DNA of 64,000 bases from Ectocarpus siliculosus (GCA_000310025.1 FN649746.1:3404457-3468456); one strand, 5' to 3'; counted from the stretch's first letter, positions 22,401 through 34,750 are shown. Notes: a model not told the origin generated them from the letters alone. A program made the numbers and translations.

Positions 22401-24018
22401 CCGTCCAAAAAAATCCGTCGGGCCAACTTTCGGGAGCCATAAGAGTCAGCCTAACGCCCCGAACGAGTCTGAGCTACTTTCCCACCCTGGACCATACTGC
22501 TGTTGGTCGTCCAAGGTGACTACTGCTTCTTCTGCGGTGTGAGCTATGAATGTTTACCCGCAGTTGAGGAGATTTGGGTATGTGACGGTGCGTGCTGCAG
22601 TGGATTGTCCATGCTAGATGGGTACAGAGTTGCGGACATTTCAGACCTCAGCTACAGCCTTCGACTGCACGGCCCCACAGCAACGGATACATAGGTCTGG
22701 GCATGCAACGCGCAGGTCGCCACCCTATATCGTGTACTGAGGCCTCCTATCGAACTTATACAGCCGGTTTCCCTCCACTCACTGAAAAGACTCCACCACA
22801 TCCCGTTCGACTGTGGGTATATCTCGAATGGGTAGTCTTTCTGTGTGTGTTTTTGTTATTCCTTAAATCTACACTTTCGAACAGTCCTGAATAGTGCCAA
22901 GCCGGCACTATAGAGGGATTTTCAGGCCCTGAATAGTGCCGGTTTGGCACTATCCAGGCACAATTCTGAATAGTGCCGATGCCCGGTATAGTGCCGGTCA
23001 AATCGCCTGGACACATACCGGCACTATATCGGGACACCTACTTGCTGTAGTAGGCAACGGAAGTGCTCTGTACTCACTCGTAGCGTGGTTTTGTTGGGTG
23101 CTGCTGCAGTCGCTGGCAAAAGAAATTTAGAAATTTGAAGCCAAGACTCACCGCGTGCAGAGCTGTTCGGGCGTTCCCAGCAAGAGTGTGTAGGCTGGAA
23201 CCCTGGCGTAGCAGCTCGGACATCACCTCGCAATGCCCTCCCAGCGCCGCGCGGTGAAGCGGGGGCATCTCAAGGTGGTCCGTGGGGCACGGCAGGTTGC
23301 TCTCGCGAGACCCGCGCAGGATCGCCTTGACCATGCCTAGGGATCCGTGCGCCGAAGCCGTGTGCAGAGGCGTCTCGCCCTCCGAGTCGCTGGTGTCCAC
23401 GCTGGCTCCGGCGTCCACTAGCTCCTGAACGACTTCCTCGAAGCCTCGAAAAACGGCGAGGTGCAACGGGGTGCAGCCATCCCCGTCCGCCGTGTCCAAG
23501 TCCGCACCCGCACCGATCAAGGCCCTCACCATCGAGACATGCCCCCCGGAGGCAGCAAAGTGCAACGGCGTCCGTTGACCCCCGTAGCTACTGCTGGCGT
23601 CGACCACGCCCACGGTGATGGCGCTGCTGCTGCTGCTGAAGATCGATGATTCCCAGCAGTCTTCTTCTTCTCCGTCCGGGGCCGAGCCGTTGTCGAGCAG
23701 CGCGGACACGACGGCAGCGTTGCCCGCCTGGGCTGCCGCGAGGAGCGGGGAGCGATCGAGCACCGGCCCTCGCCGCACGAAGGCGTCCGCGCCCGCTTCG
23801 AGCAGCTTCAAGCAGAGGGCGGGGCTGCTGTCGTCGTTGCAGCGGTGCTCCGGGGCAGCGGCGGCGGCGGCGGCGGCGGCGTGCTCCAGCGGCACTCGGA
23901 GCCACGAGCCCAGCTGCTCGCTCGAGGCGGACTCCCACACGATGGTGAGTAGCTCCTCGCCTAGCCCGCGCAGGGGGTTGCTGCTGCTGCTCCGCTTGCA
24001 GGCAAAGCGATGGTCCAT
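19476..24018 (-). CDS. Ankyrin-repeat protein, two exons
   Basis: Exon 1 is 24018-23152 (289 codons, GTGAGT donor). Exon 2 is 20315-19476 (phase 0, after GCGAGCAG). The joined product has 568 aa. The junction rebuilds a canonical repeat: exon 1 ends RTALHA and exon 2 continues AAMSGSGAAVRFLLDRD. Eight ankyrin repeats run from about residue 92 to 395 (TPLHFAASGGH, TPLHLAVFRG, TPLHTASAHG, PPLHRAALGGH, the split TALHAAA, TALHLASGH, TPLHKACKA). The N-terminus (NPLRGLGEELLTIVWE, LGSWLRVPLEHA) and the C-terminal GVFRNIVAFL resemble, from memory, the large ankyrin family of Ectocarpus. Ankyrin repeats mediate protein binding; the partner is unknown. Residues 400-540 are charged and of low complexity. 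The start is the first Met of the open frame; an upstream exon cannot be excluded. The 2.8 kb intron carries several inverted-repeat elements. Confidence 0.88.
22106..22467. mobile_element. Inverted-repeat element with arms of about 60 bp
   Basis: The left arm (22106-22166) contains GACTCTTATGGCTCCC and GTTGGCCCGACGGATT. The right arm (22412-22467) is its reverse complement with few mismatches (AATCCGTCGGGCCAAC, GGGAGCCATAAGAGTC). The arms are separated by about 245 bp without coding potential. It looks like a non-autonomous DNA element or foldback inside the ankyrin intron. A GC-rich hairpin block (22040-22100) abuts its left end. Confidence 0.75.
22885..23030 (+). repeat. Cluster of TAGTGCCGG palindromes, includes copy 2
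   Basis: Three inverted repeats lie in series: TAGTGCCAAGCCGGCACTAT (about 22890), TAGTGCCGGTTTGGCACTAT (about 22933) and the longer element 22971-23028 with TAGTGCC and GGCACTATA ends. They lie in the ankyrin intron, about 120 bp from the 5' splice site. Confidence 0.8.
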
Positions 24019-27000
24019 GGCGAGGACAGCTTGCTGCTGCTCCCTGCACTGCTGCTGTGCCGAGAGGTGCCTCTCTTGGTGTGCAAAGCTGGACAGAGAG
24101 TGAGAACATCAGTAGCGTGCCGTGGGGAAGCAGAGGGCGCGCGGCAGCAGGTGCCGGGTTGTCAGCTTTCGGCACACTTTTCCGGCTCTGGGATCAAAAG
24201 GGTGCTTTTGCATCATCATATCTGTGGGCTAGGTAGGCGCGGGAGGAAGAAGCGGCCGCCCCTCTCTGCTCCTGTTCGATACGGTCTTTGGAGAAACATT
24301 TCAACGCTTGCAGGAACACCTGTAGGCTCAACCCCACACGGTGCAATACCCACTCGAGTACATATTTTATATTTTACCAGCAGTACAAACGTGGTTGATT
24401 GATTCCGCAATCCGCAATGTGAAGACAACGCCAAGGCAACATGTGGTGCCGCAAAACAAAGAATCCTGTTCCTTCGGAGCTTGGAGTACGCACCCCGAAG
24501 GCAGGAAGCTGGAGCGGACAGCCAGAAAGAAAGCCAGACAGCCAGATTTGGCTGCAGCGCTGCAGCGCGAACATGAACCATGATGAGTACATCTCGCAGA
24601 CGGTGAACTTAAATCGCACACAGCCCGGTCTACCCACAAACAACATCCATCCGTTATTTCGTCGGTGCATGGCAGGACCTCCACGCGGGAGAGAATCAGG
24701 CAACAGCAACTGGCTAGTTGTCAACACCGACAGCCAGGATTCTCGCATTTCAACGGAAGAAGCGAGCAAGCTGCGCTGCTGCTGCCCTTGTCGGAACACC
24801 GCCATGAACGCGAGCAAGCTGCACGGCTGCTGGAGCAGCAACGGCCGGCAGCGCGAGCTTGTTGCAGAGCAAGTACCACGCTGCTCTTGCGAGAAAGGCC
24901 TCTGTGGTCTTTCGGGATTGGGGATTATTCGTTGCAGATCACGCATGAATACAGGCCCATCCGCTGCTTCAGCAACAGCACATTGTACTTACATACAGAG
25001 TGTGCAGAGGGACCGCAAGGAAAACGCGGGGAGGGGAGGATTGACCACACAGCAGAACTGAGAACAGAACTTGCACTTTTGAACCACATGTTGCTGCGCT
25101 GCTAGCTGCTACTACTGCTGTAGTGGTGGCCCACCTCTCTCACCTGTTCGTTCAGCGCTCGTGGAACTGTTATAGAGTACTCCTAATCGCGTGCGTGTAT
25201 GTGCGTGTATGTTGGGGTGACCTCGTGGTGCGCGCCCACCAGAGATCGCGGGCAAGTTGCTTGTGAGCAGGTGGTCGGGTGATGCGTGTGTGCGTTTGTC
25301 TGCTGGTCTGTGTGTGTGATGAAAATATTCCGATTCTTCCGATGGCCCCTGTCTGTCGTGTTTTTTTTTGTGCGTTTCGTTGGTAGAGGCCCACAGTCTC
25401 GCTCGGAATAATAATGCAGGGCGTGTTGCTGTTGACCTGTTCGCTTGGGCTGATCCGCTGATCCCCGCCAGGGCGGCGGGGCAGTATTTCTATGGGTACC
25501 AGATGGGTATATATATATGCGGTACGCAGGTGCTCTGGGAAACAACCTTTCCCTGCCTGTTGTTGTACACGATATGTACATCATCTACTTGGTACTTCCC
25601 ACATTGACAACGTGCTGTAACTTTCGTTTCCTTACAGCCAAGACAGCAGCAAAAGTGTGACCAACACTCGGCAGCCCGGTAGAGCCACGAGTGTCCGAGA
25701 CACAGCGAGCGGGGTTACTCCCCGTGGTCTGAATAGTACGGCCGAAGCGATAGTACCTCTGGCGTGCACTTCTGTTCATGTAAGCATATAGGAATACCGC
25801 AGCAGCCGCGGCTTTTATTTGTGTACTTGTGGTTTTCGCTAAGCTGCCTCTCAGCGGGACTTGCCGTGTAGGGTACTGAGAGCTCGAACTTGACGATTGA
25901 TTGGTGTTCCACACTTTGTCGCCCACCCAAGTCCACCCACATTCATTTCAAAGTAATAGTTCCCCCAGGGTAGACTTTGCTCGGGTGTAATGTATTTTTT
26001 TCCGGCATCGCTGAATCCTCAGAGAGAGCCTTATTTGTATGCATACAATTGTATGGGCCTTGCAAGACCTCATCATCGACGTGTGTCGAATTGTTGTTAC
26101 TTTGACAGACAGACTTCACCATTGGCTCGTATTGTCGAACCGGTACGCACACCAAAACCTTCCTTCCCACACGTACGTGCGTTGTGCATTTTTTCAGTTC
26201 TAGACAGAATGTGAAATCCTGGTTGCTGCCAACCTTTGGGATATGGCTGTCGTGGCCATATACATACATGCGTACAGGAGTTACGGCCTGACCACGTTGT
26301 CTTATGCATGTAGACTATAGGCGCAAATTAGGAAATTAAGTCCGATTATCGATACAACATTTTCACAAAGTGCAGTAACCTATCACGTACTACTACTGTC
26401 GTCGTTACCATGCCCCCCGCGCAGATCTATGTAGTAACCTAGAAACGACGCGATTCATTGGTTATAAACGTCAACAAATAATAAGCTGCAAACGATCGGG
26501 GGGTTGTGCCGCTGTGCGACAGGCAGTAGACGACGGCGGCATCAAATACGCGCGAGTACGAGCGAGTGGTACTCACGACATTCCAGAGAGAGGGGATCTC
26601 CAACTCAAGGCTTTATACTCAAACACTCGCCCTGACCTCGTCTACATGCTACAGCCGTAGCTATTGGATTCATCACATATGTAGATGGGTAGGGACGGGT
26701 ATCAATCCACCATGCGTACTCCCACACACTACAGGCACCCATCTCGTGCTCATCAACGAGCACCGTTTAAGAGGGGTAAGACGGACACCGAATTTCACAC
26801 CCCACCTTCTTGTTGATAAGGAAGAACACTCAAAGAAAGCCTGCTCCACCACAGTAGTAGACCGCTGCTCCCCTTTTACACCAGCACTCTCGGCATTATG
26901 CTGCCGTGCCTTGGGCCAGCAGCAAAACAATCTAAAACAAATATTTGCCAACCGGCCACCTCTACCACACGAACATCCTATCAAGTCCTCGCGTCCACAC

Positions 27001-29900
27001 AACAACCGGGTGAACTGCCTGCTCCGATATTCAGCCTGACTGTGCGCCATCCTGCCGATAGCCCGCCCTCGTCGTTGCGGAAAAAATGTAGGGTCTACGT
27101 GCGCGTTTGTTTCCGCCACCTGGTGCGTTCTTGACCAAGCCTTGCCTCGTCGCCAGCATCACTGATGGATGGCGAAGCACCAGAATCCAAAAGGCGCGGC
27201 TGCTGCGAATAGCTTTAGGCCGGGATATGCAGCGGGCGAGGAAGAAGAAAAGACGCGCGAAAGGCGGGGGGTAGTTGGTTATCGATTGAAAACTTGTGCG
27301 ACGATCGCTGCTTCGGCAGACAAACAAGTGTTCCAGCAGTTGTTGTTGGTGGTGTTTTCAAACTTAAAACCGTTCCGGTCTCCGCTCAGTACCTTCTTCT
27401 ATCCGTACTGCTGTGAGCAGAACAAGTTGATCGACCATTTGCCAGGGACCCAGGGATTCAAACATTATGCCAGCTCAAGACGTTTCGAAGAGTCGACTCT
27501 AGATGGAGAACGCTCCCTCTCGCGACAAGGCCGCACACGATACATGCGCACGGTGATCGGGGAGGCTCTGCGACGTGCAGACGCCCGCAAACTTGATGCG
27601 GAACGTATTGCTAGGGCGCATCAGCAGCAATCTATGTAGGGCGTCATGGGTCGTCGAAACCATGCAGTCCAAAGCACACGGCAACATGGCGTCATGAAAT
27701 ACGTGGGTGTATCGTCCCACCTTGGACGGAGATGATGTCACATACGATAGATAGATCTTCGCCAGTTGAACCACTCGCAACGCCACTTTCTTCGCAGCCC
27801 TACGCAATCAGCAGGCTCAGGCCAATAGCATGGGCCATGCGAGCGGCATCGCCCAGGCAAAGGCAAGAGGGCGAGAGGAACTTGGCGCCCAGTTGCAATT
27901 GTCAAGCGGCGCACGGACGGCGCCTCCACGCTGTTTGGCTGCTGCTGCTCTCTGCCGGACTGGGCGTCCCTCCGTTTCCTTCGTCCTGAGGGTGATATTG
28001 ATCAAAGGAAAAAGGCAACAGGCTGCTCAGCGTCCTGTCTGTGGTTGCGGAGACTACTACTGTGCGGTGCAGACTCCAGCTTCAACGAGGATCCGCACAG
28101 ACAGTTCTTGTAGCGATGACCAAAGCGATGCCTGTCTCGACGACTGACTGAGAAGTCCGTCAGCACCGCCCGTGGCGTCAACGCACGATTGTTGGCGGTG
28201 ATGATCAGGTCGAGGTGCTACACTACATTTTTGACACCGCTGCTGGTGCCGGAACAAATTTCAATTTCAAATATCTCGATGAGCTCGCGCACTTCCTAAT
28301 ACCTCCAAAGACCCGTGTTCCGCGTGTTCCGCCATCGCGTGAAAGGGATCTACAACGACTACAGTATGTACTCGTAGGCCAAGCAGCCAAACGGTCAACA
28401 ACGAGAGGTTTCGCTTTGGTCACGACCGAGAGTTCCTTGATCGCGCCCAAGTGCCCTCTTAGTGCCGTGTTGTGTGCATCAGGTTGTCCTCCCCGACCGC
28501 ATGGCTATCAGGATAGATCCGCACCTGCATCAATCCGCGCTCGCCGTCACAGCTCCCAGTGCCCTCTTGCCGCCGCCAGCAAAAAACGTTGTGCAACCAG
28601 TCCTGACTTGAGATCTGCACGCCGGCCTTCATCAGAACTCCTTGGAAACAGCGAAAGGGCTACTTCCGTTAAGAGCGGATATCTGCAAAGTCACTAGCAC
28701 CCGCACAATGCCGCTATCGTCACGTCAGTCCCTCCCTTGATGAGGGTGTCTTGGCGACTCGTAACATGAGCGGAACATGCCCTGGTCGGGGATATCGCCA
28801 ACCCTGTAGCGGGTCAAATGACGTCGTCACCTCTTTCTAAATAGTGCGTTGTGCAGAGCCATCAATGGCGGCCTCACGCAGTGCATTGCAATTGCGTCGA
28901 AGGCGCTGATGTTTTGGATTTATGCCAGGCGTTGAGTTTTCCGTTGAGTGCTTCTGGGCGCAACCAACTGGCGGCTCGCTTACATGCGATCATGCGATTG
29001 CCTCGCGCGTGCGAGATATGGGTGCGAGAAATACTGGTACCTTTTGGTCTTTGGTATGTACGCCAGATATCCCAACCGTTGAGACCCGCAGTCGGTTGGG
29101 TTGTCCATCCATGTCTGAAGCGCACAAGCAACAAGTGAACGTGGAGTCCACGCAAACACAAGGCGCGTTGGTCCAGGTTGTGTTGTGAAAGGTCACCCTA
29201 GCTTGACCCTTGGTGCGTGTACAAGCCGCCATGCGGGTGCTGGGTGTCGTTCTGTTTGGCTCTACAACGCAGGCCTTTTTGACAGTCCCGCCCCTCACAA
29301 GTCCGCCTTCAACTGCGTGTGCCAGCAACCCCCAACTACATGTACCATGTGCTCGACACCTGCGATTACGATGGCCAAGAGCTTCCAGGTGAGTGCAGTG
29401 TGTTTCTCTGTCTTGAGGAGACGTTGTTGATGTGCTAAAGTCCTCCACGAGTTCTTTTGGACTACGCATGGTTACACACATGAAACCCAGTTGTGCACCG
29501 ACACATGATTCGGCCATGCCCTGACACGTGTGTGGGGCTTGCTGCTGTGGGTATGCATATGGGCAGCACACTCCCAGGCACGCTAACTGCCATACGACAC
29601 TGGCTGTCATTCGTAGTGGCGTGCTTTATGTGCTTGTTGGCGATGGTAACACTGCCGATTATGATATGCAATCGCTCTTTGTTGCGCTTGCTGGCGACGG
29701 TATGCGTACAACAAACGAGTTGCATGAACTACAGCGCACACCACAACCCTTCTCCCCTGTGCACAACTCATCGTTGCACGACAACTATGTACATACACTA
29801 CAGACTATCCCTGTGCGAAGTCTAATGACATGATATCCTCCTATCGGTGCTGGCATCGATCGGTTCTCCTGCGACTGCCTGCTGCAGCACTGCTGTGCGA
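24019..29900. other. 5.9 kb between ankyrin and rhodanese genes, no supported gene
   Basis: The left end should hold the promoter of the minus-strand ankyrin gene; the right end should hold upstream exon(s) of the rhodanese gene. A plus-strand stretch at 27442-27639 is protein-like (QGFKHYASSRRFEEST, VIGEALRRADARKL) and may be an exon of an unknown gene. A block at 27336-27410 (AAACCGTTCCGGTCTCC) is repeated at 60905-60970 in the importin gene. 24200-25160, 25200-27160 and 27700-29840 contain no feature I can name. Confidence 0.45.
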
Positions 29901-31990
29901 ATGCTCGGAGGGGAAGATGGAGGTGAAGAGGAGAAAGGTTACACCGACGTTACGGTTCGAGAGGCGGTGGAGTGGACCATGAGCAGGGACTCAGAGTTCA
30001 GCTACATCGACATCCGATCGGCAGAAGAGCATGAAAAGCTGGCAACAGTAAGGTGCACCAATAGAACATGAAATTTGGGTGAACGAGGATGGTTTTGGTA
30101 GCTAAATTACATCTTCAAATACCGACAACAGGAGGTGTTTCGGAGAATATTTGTCGTCAATAGCGAAGTCCCCCCTACCACTCTCTTGACCCACGGTGTA
30201 GCGTTGGGTTGTTTCCACAAGATGCAAGGCTACTATGTTTATGCTTCTCGCTTCCCCTACTCCCAAACCCATGTTATTGCAAGAGTAGCAGAGCAGCGTT
30301 TACAATCCGACTGCGCTGTACTCCCAGAAAGGCAATGGCGGCATTCCCTTTTATTTGTCGTTGTTGTTGTGACCACAACCTTCACGTGAGAGTGCGGTTC
30401 GATGAGCAAGAGTAATTCGATGGCCGCTTGACACATACATTGTAAAGCCGCTGCCAAGTTCATTCAACATCAATCAATCCGTTCTACAGATAGCGCCCGC
30501 GGTTAAGAAAATGTCGATTTGGGGTCGAGGCTCAATTTTGTATTTCGTCACCACCGTCGAGTGTTGTTATGATTTTATATAGAGTTTACCGTAGAATCCA
30601 CGGCTGACGTGCGGCTGGCGTGCGTTTCTCAGTCGATTTATCTTATTTATCGCCAAAATTTGAGCCTTTTGTTTCTTAAAGGTTCGTTTCTTAATCGCGG
30701 GCGTTGACTGTACAGCAGTAGCTTTGGATGCGTCTGTCTCTCGCACGTCAACCCACCATGCACACCCACTGCCTTCTCTGTAGACAAACGAACACAACGT
30801 TGCCGTGCGCTCGCGCTGTACAGGGGGGCGTTGTGCATCCCAGCGTTCGATTTAGTCATGCCCGAGGCAGAGGAGCAAGGAGAGGGGCTTGACGACCAAG
30901 ACGGTGATGACACCGGGTACGCTCCAGCGTACAACTTCGAGGAGTCGGACTACACGGTCAAGCCAGATTTCGTGGACACGGTGAGAGGAAAGCCGCTTTC
31001 CAGCAAGGCTAAGGCTGTGGCGGTCGGGGTCGTCGTAGACGCCGCTGGCTCGCTCCCTGGTTCGGAGTTAGGCAAATGTGTTGTGTCGAGACCTCATCAG
31101 GTAGTGTTTTCATCAGTTGCGAGGATATTGAACTTGGTTTTAGTACCCTAGGGGGTTACGGTGGGGGTTAGGGATAGGGTTACGAACCCCCCCTCTCTAT
31201 TTCATAGTATCCTCGCGAAGGCAGTCCCTTTCCGTTGAATGGACTAAACGGTTAATGTTTGGCGTGAGCGACAAGAAGAGGGTCTGCGCCGATGGTCTGG
31301 GCGATGAGGAAATGAACGGGTGTGCTCCTCGAATTCTGACTGACAAGGACTGCTGCATCCAGCACCCATCGCCTGGCCCCGCGCCGCGGCAGCTTGCTCC
31401 CTGATGACCCTTCTTGTTCCAACCTCAATGTTTGTTTCGCCACTCTGTTGACGGAATACCACCACCAAAATCCCTGCTGTTGCTGTTTGTCCCCCCTGCT
31501 CAAACATCTCGTTAAAGCTGGTGACAATTTAGGTTGATGATCTTTCGCGATGTTCGCTATAACGCGATATTCCTTGGCTAAGGACAGTTCGGGCCCGCAG
31601 AGACAAAATGTCGAAATGGGATCAAGGCTCAGTTTCTTATTTCATCGCCACTCACTGCTGTCGAGCACAGGCTATGTACCAGAGTTTAGTGTAAGATCCA
31701 CCGCTAAGCTAAGTTTTGCATCCCAATTTCTTTTTGCGCGAAAACGTGAGCTTCTGTTTCTGAACAAATCGTTTCTCAACCGCGGGGCCGTACTGCATGC
31801 ATACTTGCCGCACGACCGCCCCCGACAGATGAAAGCTCGATTCGATCTGGACGCGAAGCTCTTGATAGGGTGCAAGACCTACAGATCAGCGAAGGCTTGC
31901 CAGCTTCTGGTCGAAGCAGGATTCACCGAGATCTACAACGTAGAGAGCCAGATTTTCATGAGGACGCGAGCACCTGAAGTGTGGTCATAG
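29901..31990 (+). CDS. Rhodanese-like domain protein, three visible exons
   Basis: Exons are 29901-30052, 30824-30980 and 31829-31990, giving 156 aa. Exon A carries YTDVTVREAVEWTM and FSYIDIRSAEEHEKLATVR (the DVR-like strand). Exon B continues GALCIPAFDLVMPE, an acidic insert and VKPDFVDT. Exon C has DLDAKLLIGCKTYRSAKAC and LLVEAGFTEIYNVES. This order matches single-domain rhodaneses, which transfer sulfane sulfur through the loop cysteine (GCKTYRS). The loop is C-x3-R, one residue shorter than the usual six-residue C-x4-R. The A-B junction needs a GTGCAC donor at 30053; the stronger GTAAGG at 30048 gives the wrong phase, so a small exon could be missing. Upstream exon(s), perhaps a transit peptide, are not identified. 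The C-terminus after YNVES lacks the usual GG...W, so a further exon is possible. Introns contain two copies of one TIR element. Confidence 0.75.
30495..30702 (+). mobile_element. TIR element of about 205 bp, copy 1
   Basis: The ends are GCCCGCGGTTAAGAAA and, inverted, GCCCGCGATTAAGAAA. The interior has AATGTCGATTTGGG, CGAGGCTCAATTTTG, TTTCGTCACC and AAAATTTGAGCC blocks shared with copies 2 and 3. It is non-coding, lying 121 bp upstream of the acceptor of rhodanese exon B. Confidence 0.85.
31140..31210 (-). repeat. Dispersed repeat with telomere-like core, copy 3
   Basis: On the minus strand: ATGAAATAGAGAGGGGGG, then CCCTATCCCTAACCCCCACC, then GTAACCCCC. It lies in a rhodanese intron. Confidence 0.55.
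31591..31790 (+). mobile_element. TIR element of about 205 bp, copy 2
   Basis: The left end is GGGCCCGCAGAGACAAAATG; the right end, reversed, is GGCCCCGCGGTTGAGAAA. The interior aligns with copy 1 (AAGGCTCAGTTTCTTATTTC, CGTGAGCTTCTGTTTC). It ends 38 bp before exon C of the rhodanese gene. Confidence 0.85.
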
Positions 31991-34750
31991 GCTGCGAAGA
32001 GACGAAAACAGAGGAGATTTCATGGGGTACTGTACGGACATGGAAGCCAGTATTAGAACCACGTGGGTCAAGCTTTCGTGGGTTGGTAGTGAAATCAGGT
32101 TTCGTGCGTGTGTATGCTCCGTCAGTGAAGCTTCGTAGGGAAACTACTGTAGTTGGTGGTAAGCCACAACCAGAATCAACAGAAAGTTTGTGGTACAGCA
32201 GTGAATCTAGGGTTGTCGTCCGTCGCGAAAGTCCAAGCTACCTGGACCTACTGTGTCTCAGCCACTCGGGCGAGAGTATAGCGTCGTTTTTGGAGCTGTC
32301 GGTCGTTCCAGGCATAGGCGATGTGGGCCTACGGTCGTTCCAGCGATTTCACCTGCTGTGGTTTCGTGTTGTCCATAACCGACACCCGCATGAGTCTTGT
32401 AGGAAATGCAATCGGCTCTCCTTTTTTACCCTGTACTGGACGAGTGCCGGCTGACTGTTGCGACAAGGTAAATAGAGAATCGAGTTTCAAGGTTGACAGG
32501 TGTTCATGGTAGCCCGTGCGTGCAAGGCATGCACAGCAGTACTTACAGACCCGGCTGTGAATATTCGTGCGTTGGATCTGTGGCCACGCAAGTGTTTTTC
32601 ACCCCGATACAGCAGTATCTGTTGGGGACACCGATCCACCGTTCGTCATGCGGACGAGGAAGAACGACGTCTGTTTCGATCGTGCAACCAAGAATCTCCT
32701 TCGACATGCCAAGAGCAGGCGACTACATTAGCGCTGCCCATCACCGCGACACTTTCTTTCACTGTCGCACAGAGAGAGCTCGACCGAGCGTGAAAACACC
32801 AATGTCACGCCCGTGGGTTCTCTCTCAACACGCGCACCATCCCTCCGTGCGGAACCCTCGGTGTGTCGTTGCTCTCTGCGTTCTATAGTCCGTGCACAAC
32901 AATGAATCCATAAATTCCCCCAGCACAAATGACAACTTTTCTCTGCACACAGGTGGTTGTTCCGAAATCTGAAAGTACCGGCAAACGCCCTGTTTCCAGG
33001 CGCATGGCGTGACGGAGAGTTTTTTTTGTGTTTTTTTTTCCTTGACTTTTTATCCCCGAAACACCTTTAAAACTTGATTCGTTTACACAGGGTGGTGTTT
33101 ATTGCCGATGCCAAAAAACTCAACGGATTTGGACACATGTCGGAATTCTGCGGTTGGGGATTTTTGTTTTTTTTGTAATTCTCGAAATTACAGGAGATAT
33201 CAGAGAATAACTGAATGTAGAGGATCAACTTGATTCATTTACAGCGCGACAACCACCCGACCGATTTCAAAATAAACAGTGGCAAACGATCCCTATCGTC
33301 GATCTACAGCAGTTGGGGGTTTTGGGGTTTTGCTGGGAAAAATCTAGTTTTCGAGATATTCAACACGTTGTGCCGCACCATGGGTGGGTGTGCTTTGGTG
33401 GGCGACACAACACGCACAAACAACTCTCGCACACGTTGCAGCCCGAAGAACACAAAATACCCACGCAAGCACCATGGGGAATCCTAGGGGGCGGCCTAAG
33501 AAGAAGCTAAAGGGCATTCAAGAAGTGGAACAAGAAGCGCGCCATGGCGCAGGAGGGAGAGGAGGAGGAGGCCGAGAACGCTGCGTCGTGATGTGTGTTT
33601 TGCGTGCGCATGCCAGCGCTGTACAAATGTTTGTTCAAGAGCTTTGCCGGGTTTGTTGTGCGCCTGCTGCGTGTTCCCTTTCTTTTGTGTTGAGCCTTGT
33701 TTTTTCTAGCACTCCCTTGCGGTTGACTGCCTCCGAAAGTTTTGTATATATTAATTATATATAGAGTGATAAGAGTGAAGTGTTGTGCATGCGACTAGAC
33801 TGTGCATGTGTTTTCGTCCTGCAGTGCGCGATCAGTTGTGAAGAAGAAGGGTATGGACGCGGGGAAATTTCACAGAGGGGGCACCGTGGCATAAAATGGG
33901 GGTGCCTTGGCGCAAAAATGGGGGCCAACGTGGTGATAGACGGGGCTCCGCAGTGGTAAATGGGGGGCACCGTGGTAATATATGGGGGCTCCGCGGAGGA
34001 AAACAGGGGGTACTATGCTGATTTAGGGGGTTCCGTGGATCATTTTGGTGCAGCTATCGACGTAGCTCGACGAGGCGGTCACGAATATCGTTGTTTCGCG
34101 TTTCAATTTTTTTTCTTAAAAAAGATATCGCACAAAACGTGAATGGACAAATTGTTGTGCATGGACCGTATGCGTCCGGACTCACGCGAAACGCACCACT
34201 CCACCTGAGTCCAGAGTGCGGTAGTGCTCTCTCTGCTTAGGTTTCGGGCGCAAGAAGATTCATGTGTCGAAACTCGCGCAAAACGCAGGTGTAGTTCACT
34301 CCCAACACCACTCCACCGGAGCCCAGAGTTCCCTACATCTCTTGCCTATGGTAGCAGTACCGTAATGCTGCAACACTGGCGAAACCCGCTATTATAATAG
34401 GTGAAATTCGATCGGCCCCAGCTGTGGGTCGCCCAAGCTCCACGGTCGCGTGAAATCCACAAGATATTTGTTAGCCCTACACAGCCTACAGAGCTTACAC
34501 GAAGTCTCTTGCTCTCTATTAGTACATCGAGGCGATCGATCAGCAACCCCCAGAGCGCCACACGGCACGAGAATTTCTAGTCACGAGACTGTCAGGTCAT
34601 GGGACTGTCAAGTTCACGAGGCATGCGTTTACAAGCCAAGGACCATCCAAGAAACGTCTGGTGCGGTCGACGTGCACGGTGTCGAAACCCCGGTCTCCAA
34701 AAGAACAAGGCTCTCTTCGCCGTGGTTTGCGGAAATCATCCACCCATCCT
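31991..34750. other. 2.8 kb between convergent rhodanese and NDK genes
   Basis: No gene recognised. It may hold the 3' UTRs of both convergent genes and possibly a missing last rhodanese exon. It contains a 22 bp-unit minisatellite (33872-34043); 32000-33850 and 34050-34750 otherwise show nothing I can support. Confidence 0.5.
33872..34043 (+). repeat. Minisatellite, about 8 units of 22 bp
   Basis: Degenerate units of the type GGGGGCACCGTGG followed by an A/T-rich spacer (CATAAAAT, TAATATAT). They also appear as GGGGCTCCG variants. A related GGGGCTCCGTGAATCAT motif occurs at 47840-47900. Confidence 0.85.

Noticed and set aside
30048-30053. Strong GTAAGG donor for rhodanese exon A
   Set aside because: Its phase cannot join exon B at 30824; the weaker GTGCAC at 30053 restores the rhodanese sequence. 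Kept as a possible sign of a missed small exon.
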